Assembly (NCBI RefSeq): GCF_013394655.1
Contig: NZ_CP053351.1
Span: forward strand, 2,944,501-3,008,500
Direction: 5' to 3'
Length of the DNA stretch: 64,000 nucleotides
Source of the DNA: Winogradskyella schleiferi
GTDB lineage: Bacteria; Bacteroidota; Bacteroidia; Flavobacteriales; Flavobacteriaceae
Under the pieces are notes generated by a model. It made no database searches. It worked only from the letters and a program-made list of their open reading frames with translations, and was not told where the DNA came from. The translations under genes were made by a program, and so were the position numbers. Positions 17,103-24,550 of this stretch are shown piece after piece. Positions within the stretch are counted from its first letter, which is position 1. Every line of letters begins with the position of its first letter.

Positions 17103-18377
17103 TTAAAAATATTCAGTTAAAGCAACGATTCCGTTATACGAAATGACTAAAGAAAAGAACAATGCTGCGAACAAACCAATGTTTATTCCAAGTCCTGTTT
17201 TATAGTCTTTCATCACTTTTTTATTGTTGACAATTAGTATAATGCCTAATATCACAGCTGGCAATACAAACACATTAAACACCTGAGATAAAATTTGAAT
17301 CTCAATTGGATTTGCGCCAAAAGCAGGACCTATTAGCGCGACTAAACAAGCGATTGCTGTTATAATTCTGAATTGTTTTGAATTGGTGTCTAACTCACCA
17401 GATTGATAATCTGCAATTAATAAAGGTGCAATTAACAGGCACGGAAAAATGGAAGATAATCCAGCACTTAAAGCTCCAAAAAAGAAAATGGTTACAGCCC
17501 ATTTGCCAGCAACTGGTTCTAAGGTATTTGCCATATCCAAAACATGATTCACTTCTTTTCCATCGTAAAATAAAGCTCCAGCAGCTACAGCCATAATGAT
17601 TCCGCTAATAAAGAAGATTAAGATAGCAGCAGTAATCGAATCTCTTTTTTGTTGTCCTAAGTTTTTAATCGTCCAGCCTTTTCCTTTTACGAATAAGGGA
17701 CGCGATAAAAAAGTAGCTGCTGCCATAGTGGTACCTACAAACGCAGCGACTAACATTTTTCCGCCAGGTACATCTGGTATGGTTGGAATTAATCCTTTAA
17801 CGACATCCACAGGTAATGGTTGTACAAAGAATAATGACAATATAAATGATAGTGCCATCATGCTTACAAAAATGACCAGAATCTTTTCAAAAAACGTGTA
17901 CTTACCAACCAGTAATAATAAATAAAATATGACTATTATGGTAATAGCTGTTGCTAAAACAGTCTCGTATTCATAAGCTGCTAATCCTTCAAAATTTATG
18001 GCTAAAATCTCGTAAATGATATTAGAAGAAATTCCTAAAATTCCCATTAACGAATTCCATTGACCGAATGTGACACCAATGATGATTAATATCGCTAATG
18101 CTTTACCGTATTTCAAATGTTTTTTAAATCCGAAGAGCGCAGTTTCACCTGTAATTAATCCATAATTACCGTAGACAAACATTAAAATTCCTGAAAACAA
18201 ACAACTAAGAAAAAGCACCCATAATAATTGCATATTAAACTTGCTGCCTGCAACAATCATAGACGTTACACTACCTGTACCTATGGTGTAACCTATGGCG
18301 AAAATACCTGGACCAAAACTTAATATGATGGCAATAATTTTTTTGAGAAAAGATTTCCTTGGTGTTGTTGCATCCAT
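17103..18377 (-). CDS. Nramp-like membrane transporter lacking metal-site motifs
   Basis: 424 aa, about 11 membrane spans, with overall Nramp (SLC11, LeuT-fold) character. In metal-transporting Nramps span 1 carries DPGN and span 6 carries MPH. Here span 1 reads FGPGIFAIGYTIGTGSVTS, so the metal-binding Asp and Asn are replaced, and the span-6 region (GTTMAAATFLSRPLFVKG) has no MPH. It therefore probably does not move divalent metals by the classical mechanism. It is embedded between the Gnd fusion and a PL7 lyase in the alginate operon, suggesting a sugar-acid or other catabolite substrate. Automatic annotation would likely call it a metal transporter, which I doubt. Confidence 0.85.
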   Translation of the reverse strand: MDATTPRKSFLKKIIAIILSFGPGIFAIGYTIGTGSVTSMIVAGSKFNMQLLWVLFLSCLFSGILMFVYGNYGLITGETALFGFKKHLKYGKALAILIIIGVTFGQWNSLMGILGISSNIIYEILAINFEGLAAYEYETVLATAITIIVIFYLLLLVGKYTFFEKILVIFVSMMALSFILSLFFVQPLPVDVVKGLIPTIPDVPGGKMLVAAFVGTTMAAATFLSRPLFVKGKGWTIKNLGQQKRDSITAAILIFFISGIIMAVAAGALFYDGKEVNHVLDMANTLEPVAGKWAVTIFFFGALSAGLSSIFPCLLIAPLLIADYQSGELDTNSKQFRIITAIACLVALIGPAFGANPIEIQILSQVFNVFVLPAVILGIILIVNNKKVMKDYKTGLGINIGLFAALFFSLVISYNGIVALTEYF

Positions 18378-18407
18378 AATATTAGTTAGTTAATTGGTTG
18401 GTTATTT

Positions 18408-20291
18408 TTAATTCCAGTTGGTGTGATAACTCTTTTCAGAATCATCTTTCAGTCTTTGATAGGTGTGGGCTCCAAAATAATCGCGTTGCGCTTGAATAAT
18501 ATTTGCCGAAGCGTACTGTGTCGTTATTCCGTAAAAAAATTGAAGCGCTTCTCCCAACGCAGGCGTTGTAATATCATTCAGTACACCTTCTGAAACCACT
18601 TTTTTCGCGGATGGTATATATTGATTAACTCGTTCTATTAATTTTGGACTGGTTAAGATATTAGTAGTATGTTTAAAAACTTCAACTAATTCTTCTATTA
18701 AAGTTGATCTAATAATGCAGCCATTAGTCCAAATTCTAGCAATCTCGCTAAGATTTAAATGCCATAAAAACGTATTGGAAGCTTCAGAAATTAATTTAAA
18801 ACCTTGATAATGGCTTATGATTCTTGCGAATTGATAGGCTTCTAAAATCTCATTGGATGTCAGGTTTAATTCTGAAACATTTTCTTTTTTAAGATTCTTA
18901 TTTAATTCAACCCTTTCCTCCTTATAAAATGAAATATACCGTGAAAATAGAGCAGAAGCAATTAAGGTACTTGGCACTCCCAATTCCGCAGAAGCAATGG
19001 TCGTCCAGTTTCCTGTGCCTTTGTTTTCTGCTTTGTCCAATATTTTATGGACCAACCAATCCTTTCCTTCTTTTTTTCTAAAAATGGCAGTTGTGATTTC
19101 CAATAAATAGCTGTTTGCAGCATTTTTCCAAGTCTCTAAAGTGTTAGCTATCTCATCAGGATTTTGACCCAAAGCTTCTAAAATAGTGGCTACTTCAGCC
19201 AATAATTGCATTTCTACATATTCCACACCATTATGAACCATTTTGATAAAATGGCCACTGCCTTCTGGACCAACATAAGTACAGCATGGTAAATTGTTCT
19301 TGTCCTTAGCAGAAATTTTCTCTAAAAAAGGTGCTATTTTTTTGTACGTGTCTTTATCTCCACTTGGCATGACTGATGGCCCTTTTAAAGCGCCTTCTTC
19401 GCCTCCCGAAACGCCTGTACCAATAAAGTGAATACCTTTGGTTTTTAAATAGGCGTTGCGCTCTTTTGTTTTTTTGTAATTTGAATTTCCTCCATCTATA
19501 ATAATATCATTTACAGATAAATGTGGCAGCAAATCTTCTATGACATAATCAATGGTTTTTCCTGCATTGACCATGAGCATTATGCACCTTGGTTGTTGCA
19601 AAGATTTTACAAAAGCCGAAATATCGTCAAAGGCCTCTGCTTGTGATAATTCTGGATATTGTGCTTTAAAATTTTTAGCAATATCTTCTTCTGTGCCTTC
19701 AACATGCCTATTGAACATCGAAATTTTGAAACCGTTATTGGCTAAATTTCTACATAGGCTTTTGCCCATAACGCCTAATCCAAATAATCCAAATTCCGAG
19801 GTGTTCATTAATTCGTGCTTTATAGATTTTACAATGTTTTCTGGTGTTAAGCTAATATCTATTTGAATAGCTTCTTTTGGTGATTCTAAAATATCGAATT
19901 GTGATTTCAATAATTCTGAAGGCATAAAATGTCCTTCACGACTTTGTAATCGTTTTGAAATTTGATTGAAAGTTCCCGATAAATGCACCCATTTTGTTTT
20001 GCTCTCAATATCACGATTTAAAATATCACGATACTTTTGTTTTAAAGCTGAACATACAATGACACAACTATTATTTGCTAGTTGTTGTTTTGCTAATTCA
20101 TTTAAAGTCTCTAGCCAATCTTGTCTGTCATCGTCATTTAAAGGTTGTCCGTTAGCCATTTTTTTGATGTTGTTTTCAGGATGAAAATCGTCTCCATCAA
20201 AAAAAGGACTATTTAAATTGTCTGCCAGTAATTGCCCAATAGTGCTTTTTCCACTTCCTGAAACGCCTATTATGAAGATTACTTTGTTCAA
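18408..20291 (-). CDS. gnd: Gluconokinase / 6-phosphogluconate dehydrogenase fusion
   Basis: 627 aa with two complete domains. Residues 1-160 are a GntK-type gluconokinase with Walker A GVSGSGKST (9-17) and DGDDFHP. From Met162 the chain is a 6-phosphogluconate dehydrogenase: Rossmann GLGVMG (171-176), GGNSNY, the substrate loop GTGVSGGEEGALKGPS, and the GPEGSGHFIKMVHNGVEY segment with catalytic Lys. Together they would turn gluconate into ribulose 5-phosphate, CO2 and a reduced nicotinamide. Placed within the alginate operon (4 bp after the upstream PL7 stop), it may supply NADPH for the DEHU reductases or handle a side product; that is inference. Met162 could be an internal start. Confidence 0.94.
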   Translation of the reverse strand: MNKVIFIIGVSGSGKSTIGQLLADNLNSPFFDGDDFHPENNIKKMANGQPLNDDDRQDWLETLNELAKQQLANNSCVIVCSALKQKYRDILNRDIESKTKWVHLSGTFNQISKRLQSREGHFMPSELLKSQFDILESPKEAIQIDISLTPENIVKSIKHELMNTSEFGLFGLGVMGKSLCRNLANNGFKISMFNRHVEGTEEDIAKNFKAQYPELSQAEAFDDISAFVKSLQQPRCIMLMVNAGKTIDYVIEDLLPHLSVNDIIIDGGNSNYKKTKERNAYLKTKGIHFIGTGVSGGEEGALKGPSVMPSGDKDTYKKIAPFLEKISAKDKNNLPCCTYVGPEGSGHFIKMVHNGVEYVEMQLLAEVATILEALGQNPDEIANTLETWKNAANSYLLEITTAIFRKKEGKDWLVHKILDKAENKGTGNWTTIASAELGVPSTLIASALFSRYISFYKEERVELNKNLKKENVSELNLTSNEILEAYQFARIISHYQGFKLISEASNTFLWHLNLSEIARIWTNGCIIRSTLIEELVEVFKHTTNILTSPKLIERVNQYIPSAKKVVSEGVLNDITTPALGEALQFFYGITTQYASANIIQAQRDYFGAHTYQRLKDDSEKSYHTNWN

Positions 20292-20295
20292 TGAT

Positions 20296-21342
20296 TTATT
20301 TTTTAGTTGGCTCTGTACTTTCGCCTACAGTTGCATCTTTAAACCAAACTTCTGCATAGCTTCCATTTTCATATTGTTTGACTATATCACCACCATAAAC
20401 TTCCGATTTGGTGCTTTTTGGATTAGCTTGGTTATAGGCACCTTGTTTAAAATAATTGATTTCACCAGCATAAGCAGTTTTACGCTCAACTCCACCACCT
20501 TTTTCTCTGTTTGCATAAACTGTTTTGACTTGCTCTGGAATGTCTTTTCTTGTCGCAAATTCTGACTCTATTAAACTTTTTGTGAATGTTATGGTCTCAT
20601 GACCTTCACTAGTAAAATTCAAATACATAATGCCTTTATGTACGTTGACTTCGTAGCTGAATTCCTCACCTAAAGCTATGCCATTTTCTGGTTCTTCCGG
20701 ATAGTTTGTTGCATCTGTTCCAACTACAGAAAAATCATGTCCCCAAACTGCAGTAGAATAATCAAATCTTCCAATATTATCACCTTCAGTATTGATTTCG
20801 TAATTCCAAAATACAGAGCCTTTTGTATGACTTGGAAATTTTTTATAATAGATTTTTAAAGGTTCATTTTCGTGACCTTCGTCGCTATGAATTTGTCCAA
20901 TCACTACTGAATACGAAGACGCTTTAGTCGCATCTCCAGTAGTTGAAACGTGCTGAACTTTTAAAGTCCCAGTTAATTTACCACCTTCTTCTGGAATCCA
21001 ATGTTTCTTTTGACCCATTTCTGTTCTTGTATTACTTGATGTTCTAGACGTAATACCTGAATTCGGTGTTTTGTATACTACCCAATCCGTACTATTTTCA
21101 TTTTCAACATAGAAAAAACCTTCATGTTCAAAATTAACTAAGTTCTCTTCTTTTGTTCCGTCACCACAAAGTATGCTCCATTTGTTCATAAAAGGAAGCA
21201 CATCACTTGGATATGTCTTAATTTCTTCAGTTTTTTCAGTAGTGTCTGTAGTTGTATCTGAGTTAGTTTTGGCATTGTCTTTACAAGCCACCAAGGCTAA
21301 AACTGTGAATATTGTAAAAAGTGATTTTTTCATATTAATCAA
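20296..21342 (-). CDS. PL7-family alginate lyase (lipoprotein), paralog B
   Basis: 348 aa. Lipobox at Cys20 (LALVAC). PL7 motifs: RTEM at 106-109 (Met in place of the usual Leu), QIH at 150-152 and YFKQGAYNQ near the C-terminus. It shares long near-identical stretches with the lyase at 16014-17084, so they are paralogs separated by the Gnd fusion and the transporter. It starts 13 bp after the PL6 stop codon and its stop is 4 bp from the Gnd start. It probably degrades alginate at the cell envelope together with PL6. The second Met (codon 4, 21333) is a likely alternative start. Confidence 0.93.
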   Translation of the reverse strand: MINMKKSLFTIFTVLALVACKDNAKTNSDTTTDTTEKTEEIKTYPSDVLPFMNKWSILCGDGTKEENLVNFEHEGFFYVENENSTDWVVYKTPNSGITSRTSSNTRTEMGQKKHWIPEEGGKLTGTLKVQHVSTTGDATKASSYSVVIGQIHSDEGHENEPLKIYYKKFPSHTKGSVFWNYEINTEGDNIGRFDYSTAVWGHDFSVVGTDATNYPEEPENGIALGEEFSYEVNVHKGIMYLNFTSEGHETITFTKSLIESEFATRKDIPEQVKTVYANREKGGGVERKTAYAGEINYFKQGAYNQANPKSTKSEVYGGDIVKQYENGSYAEVWFKDATVGESTEPTKK

Positions 21343-21355
21343 TAATTTTATTGGT

Positions 21356-23692
21356 TTAGTACATTAGTTTTAACTTCAAATTTTCTTCTGTTTTTAATTG
21401 ACCTGAATTGATCAAAGTGTTTTCAGTTTCTACATTGTTTTTTGCACCCCATAGAATCGAAACAAACTCCACTGGATTATTTTTAAAAGTGTTATTATTG
21501 ATATTCACATTTACAATACCTCTGTGATTTAACAGAATGTCATTTTTCTCTTTTACGCCACAATTGACAAATGTACTATTGGTTACTAAAAGGTTGCCAC
21601 CAATGGTTGACTCGTCATAACCACCTCTGTAATAATCGATCACATTTTGTTTCACATTCGTAAATTGGCAATTATCAATGGTTAAATATTCTGTGTTGTA
21701 ATCACCTCTGTCGTTGGTTTCTTCGGAAAGTTCTATACCATTTTCGCAATTTGAAATTGAGGTGTTTTCAAAAGTGATGCGTTCAGAAAATGATTCTGTG
21801 TATACTTTGAGCACATAATTAAAATCGCTGATGTCAGTATTTGAAACTGAAAGACCAAAATGGTTCGACATGTTTTCTTTTAAACTTGCGAACGCGTAGT
21901 TTGAAGTATTTCCTTTTAACGTTACATTATTTACTGTTAACTTTCCTTTAGATTCCAATGAAAATAAAGGTGTGTTAGCCGCTCCTGAAAACATAAGTTC
22001 AGCTTTTTCGTTACCTTGGGATTGAATTGTGATTGTCTTATTGATTACTACGGACTTTTCAACATTATAAACACCTTCAGCTAAAGCAATAATATCGCCA
22101 TTTATGGCTTCATCTATTTTAGTTTGCAAGTCTTCTGCTTTAGTTACAGCGTGTATCGTCGGTTCTTTTGCTTCAATTTCATTGGAATACCATGAGGTTC
22201 CATATTTTGACTTATCTAAAATATTCGGATTGGAAACATCTACACCAACAGCCGCACCAATACTTTTACTATCTTTTCTTGAAGCACCGAATAAATCGGT
22301 TTTAATGGTATTAAAATCGAAACCATTATAGACTTCAATTTCAGAAGGAATTCCTGATGGAAGGAAAATATATTTTGATACTTTTTTCAACTCTAAAGAT
22401 GCAGTTTTAATTCCGCCATCAAAGTCATTAAATTTTACACCTTGATTATCTACAACATTACTTTTAAATATCACGCCATCAGCTTTGTCGTTTTCAACAA
22501 CAATCTTTTCTAATCCCTTTTCATTATAAATCACATTATTGGCAACCGTAGTTCTAATGGCTCTAGCTGAGCGGATTTCTGATTTTGGTAACACATCTGA
22601 TTGTGCAATATTTGTACCCACACCAAACTGCCACGGTGAACTACAATTTACATACGTATTATAAGCCACAACCACATCAGTTACTTGGTTATAGCGGTTT
22701 AATGGCGATTTTGGAATACCATTCATTACAGCTAATGGACTTCTGAAACTTGTCCCTATTAGGTTATAGAAGTAGTTGTTTGTAACCCAATGACCAGTAT
22801 TGATAATTCTAATGCCACCAACGTTTTTATTTACACCATCACCAATAAAATAATTGCCATCGATAGTACAATAATTTCCATGACGTGTAACCAGTGAGCC
22901 TTCACTTTTATAAAACACATTATTTCTAAACTCGTTGAAGTTTGTTTTGCTTGAAATGACTTCCACCTCACCATTGCACTCTTCAAATAAATTATTGGCG
23001 ACCATGGTATAACTTGGTGACATGGAAGTGTAACTGTTTCCTAACTGAATTGTCTCACCACTTGGACCACCTTTAACAGGTCTTGGACCAAAATGATTGT
23101 TGATGATTTGGTGGTAATTATTTATACTTTCCCTACCTTCTATACTCACTCTAACGGTTGGGCCTCTGTTTGTCTTTCCTGCGATATAGCAATTGCTTAA
23201 TTCATTGTGTCTTCCCCAAAACCTAACCCATAAATCATCATCATCTCTTTTAAGTTTGTTAAAATCCTCGATAACACAATTGGTGAATTTACAATGGCTG
23301 GCTATTTCGTCCAGTGAATCTTTATGGCTTATTTTAAAATCTATAACAGCACTAGATGGTGAATATCCATTTTTAAAATGCAAACCTTCTACCGTTAAGT
23401 ATTCGCCTCCAAACTTTAAATAGGACTTACCCTCAATACTAACTTTTCCAGGGGTTTCAGCTTTTAATGTTATAGGATTGTTTTTGGTTCCTTTCCCCCT
23501 AAATTTAATTTCAACATCTTTGTAAACACCATTTTTCAAAACGATATCATCACCTGCTTGTGCATTTTTTATGGCATCGTTTAACTCGTCAATATTGGAA
23601 ATTAATTGACTTGATTCTGTACTTGTAGTAGCCTTTTCCCCACATGAGTAAAGTGCTAAGAACAAAGCGAAAATTAATGGATATGTTTTCAT
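21356..23692 (-). CDS. PL6-family alginate lyase, two-domain (lipoprotein)
   Basis: 778 aa. Lipobox at Cys17 (LALYSC). Residues about 28-400 form the catalytic right-handed beta-helix of the chondroitinase B/PL6 type; Lys249 (VISSKTNFNEFRNN) and Arg270 (SLVTRHGN) correspond to the catalytic Lys/Arg pair of characterised PL6 lyases, with the same spacing of 21. A second beta-helix covers about 510-770 (EDLQTKIDEAINGDIIALAEGVYNV...), as in the two-domain PL6 enzymes. It is the first gene of a six-gene alginate operon; its upstream region has two operators, a -7 box and a 21-bp direct repeat. Confidence 0.94.
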   Translation of the reverse strand: MKTYPLIFALFLALYSCGEKATTSTESSQLISNIDELNDAIKNAQAGDDIVLKNGVYKDVEIKFRGKGTKNNPITLKAETPGKVSIEGKSYLKFGGEYLTVEGLHFKNGYSPSSAVIDFKISHKDSLDEIASHCKFTNCVIEDFNKLKRDDDDLWVRFWGRHNELSNCYIAGKTNRGPTVRVSIEGRESINNYHQIINNHFGPRPVKGGPSGETIQLGNSYTSMSPSYTMVANNLFEECNGEVEVISSKTNFNEFRNNVFYKSEGSLVTRHGNYCTIDGNYFIGDGVNKNVGGIRIINTGHWVTNNYFYNLIGTSFRSPLAVMNGIPKSPLNRYNQVTDVVVAYNTYVNCSSPWQFGVGTNIAQSDVLPKSEIRSARAIRTTVANNVIYNEKGLEKIVVENDKADGVIFKSNVVDNQGVKFNDFDGGIKTASLELKKVSKYIFLPSGIPSEIEVYNGFDFNTIKTDLFGASRKDSKSIGAAVGVDVSNPNILDKSKYGTSWYSNEIEAKEPTIHAVTKAEDLQTKIDEAINGDIIALAEGVYNVEKSVVINKTITIQSQGNEKAELMFSGAANTPLFSLESKGKLTVNNVTLKGNTSNYAFASLKENMSNHFGLSVSNTDISDFNYVLKVYTESFSERITFENTSISNCENGIELSEETNDRGDYNTEYLTIDNCQFTNVKQNVIDYYRGGYDESTIGGNLLVTNSTFVNCGVKEKNDILLNHRGIVNVNINNNTFKNNPVEFVSILWGAKNNVETENTLINSGQLKTEENLKLKLMY

Positions 23693-23812
23693 TTAATATA
23701 GTATTTGATTTAATTACTGTGTGCCTTTACCATCCAAACCTTAACAGACGAAACCTAGAATTGTATGGAGTAGTATGGTTTAAATTCTTTTTATATTGGT
23801 TATTCTATTAAT

Positions 23813-23841
23813 TGGTTAACCAGTTTGGTTAACCAAAAATA
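23813..23841. promoter_or_regulatory. Two tandem operators fused to the -7 box of the PL6 unit
   Basis: TGGTTAACCAGTT (23813-23825) and TGGTTAACCAAAA (23826-23838) are exactly 13 bp apart; each has the perfect palindrome TGGTTAACCA. Plus-strand CAAAAATA at 23834-23841 is a minus-strand TAnnTTTG box starting at the second C of ACCA, the same register as at the susC and PL17 promoters. Expected regulator: the GntR protein. Confidence 0.75.
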
Positions 23842-23873
23842 AAATAAATATTTCAAATAGAAGAATAAAATAG

Positions 23874-23914
23874 GTTAATTGTGAATACAATATAGTTAAT
23901 TGTATATACAAAAT
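23874..23914. promoter_or_regulatory. Pair of 21-bp-spaced direct repeats upstream of PL6
   Basis: GTTAATTGTGAATACAATAT (23874-23893) and GTTAATTGTATATACAAAAT (23895-23914) match at 17 of 20 positions and start 21 bp apart. Each also contains TTGTnnnnACAA; in the second copy TTGTATATACAA is a perfect palindrome. They lie about 45-90 bp upstream of the predicted start, an activator position, and begin with GTTAA like the susC pair. Confidence 0.55.
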
Positions 23915-23993
23915 GACTAATTATGATCTAAAACGCTCTCTAATCCTATATTTAACTCCAATAAAAACAACTTTGACCAAATTAAAAATAAAA

Positions 23994-24024
23994 AAATCCC
24001 AGATTAATATTTAATCTGGGATTT
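23994..24024 (-). terminator. Strong terminator of the DUF3467 gene
   Basis: Perfect 14-bp stem (AAATCCCAGATTAA / TTAATCTGGGATTT) with a 3-nt loop, followed on the minus strand by a long T-rich run. It lies 47 bp after the DUF3467 stop and insulates the alginate locus from rpoBC transcription. Confidence 0.9.
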
Positions 24025-24071
24025 CAAAATTTTACATAATTTATGAGATACTGACTTATAGATTATTGCTT

Positions 24072-24389
24072 TTAAGCTTGTCCTGTAGGACCAAAATTTA
24101 ATGGAATTGGTGGTTGTTCGTAATCTTTAATCTCACCATGTGCCTTTTCAAAACGAACTACATTATCACCTAATGCTTTTAATAAACGCTTGGCATGCTG
24201 AGGGGTTAAGATAATACGAGACTTCACCTTACTCTTTGGAGTGCCCGGCATTATACTTACAAAGTCAACTACAAATTCTGAAACAGAATGGTTAATAATT
24301 GCCAAGTTGGAGTACGTGCCTTCAGCTACTTTTTCGTCAAGTTCTATGTTTATTTGTCCTTTTTTCGGATTCTTTTTTTCTTCTGCCAT
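24072..24389 (-). CDS. DUF3467 protein
   Basis: 105 aa. The whole chain fits DUF3467 (INIELDEKVAEGTYSNLAIINHS, then FVVDFVSIMPG, then SRIILTPQHAKRLLKALGDN). The family is small and of unknown function, and in Bacteroidetes I recall it commonly lying next to rpoC, as here. No signal peptide or membrane span. It is separated from rpoC by the rpoC terminator (24485-24518) and has its own strong terminator, so it is probably a single-gene unit. The acidic/basic N-terminus (MAEEKKNPKKG) looks disordered. Function unknown. Confidence 0.9.
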   Translation of the reverse strand: MAEEKKNPKKGQINIELDEKVAEGTYSNLAIINHSVSEFVVDFVSIMPGTPKSKVKSRIILTPQHAKRLLKALGDNVVRFEKAHGEIKDYEQPPIPLNFGPTGQA

Positions 24390-24484
24390 TTTAAAAACTG
24401 TTTATGCTTCCTTATCAAAGGAAATCTAATTAATAATTTTGATAAACCTATTAGGATTACAACCTTATAGGAAATTGAAATTAA

Positions 24485-24518
24485 AAAAGCCTTCATGTAA
24501 AAATACAAGAAGGCTTTT
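24485..24518 (-). terminator. rpoC terminator
   Basis: Ten-bp stem (AAAAGCCTTC / GAAGGCTTTT) with a 14-nt loop and a T-run on the minus strand, 33 bp after the rpoC stop codon. Confidence 0.9.
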
Positions 24519-24550
24519 AGTACTATTATTTATTTTAAAGAAACCTTGAA

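Larger units (their letters stand above)
23693..24071. other. Control region of the PL6 unit and DUF3467 terminator
   Basis: 379 bp without a gene. It holds a leader of about 120 bp with scattered TGGTT half-sites (23776, 23797), two tandem operators and a -7 box (23813-23841), a 21-bp direct-repeat pair (23874-23914), an AT-rich stretch with nothing recognised (23915-23990), and the DUF3467 terminator (23994-24024). It is the boundary between the alginate locus and the rpo region. Confidence 0.8.
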
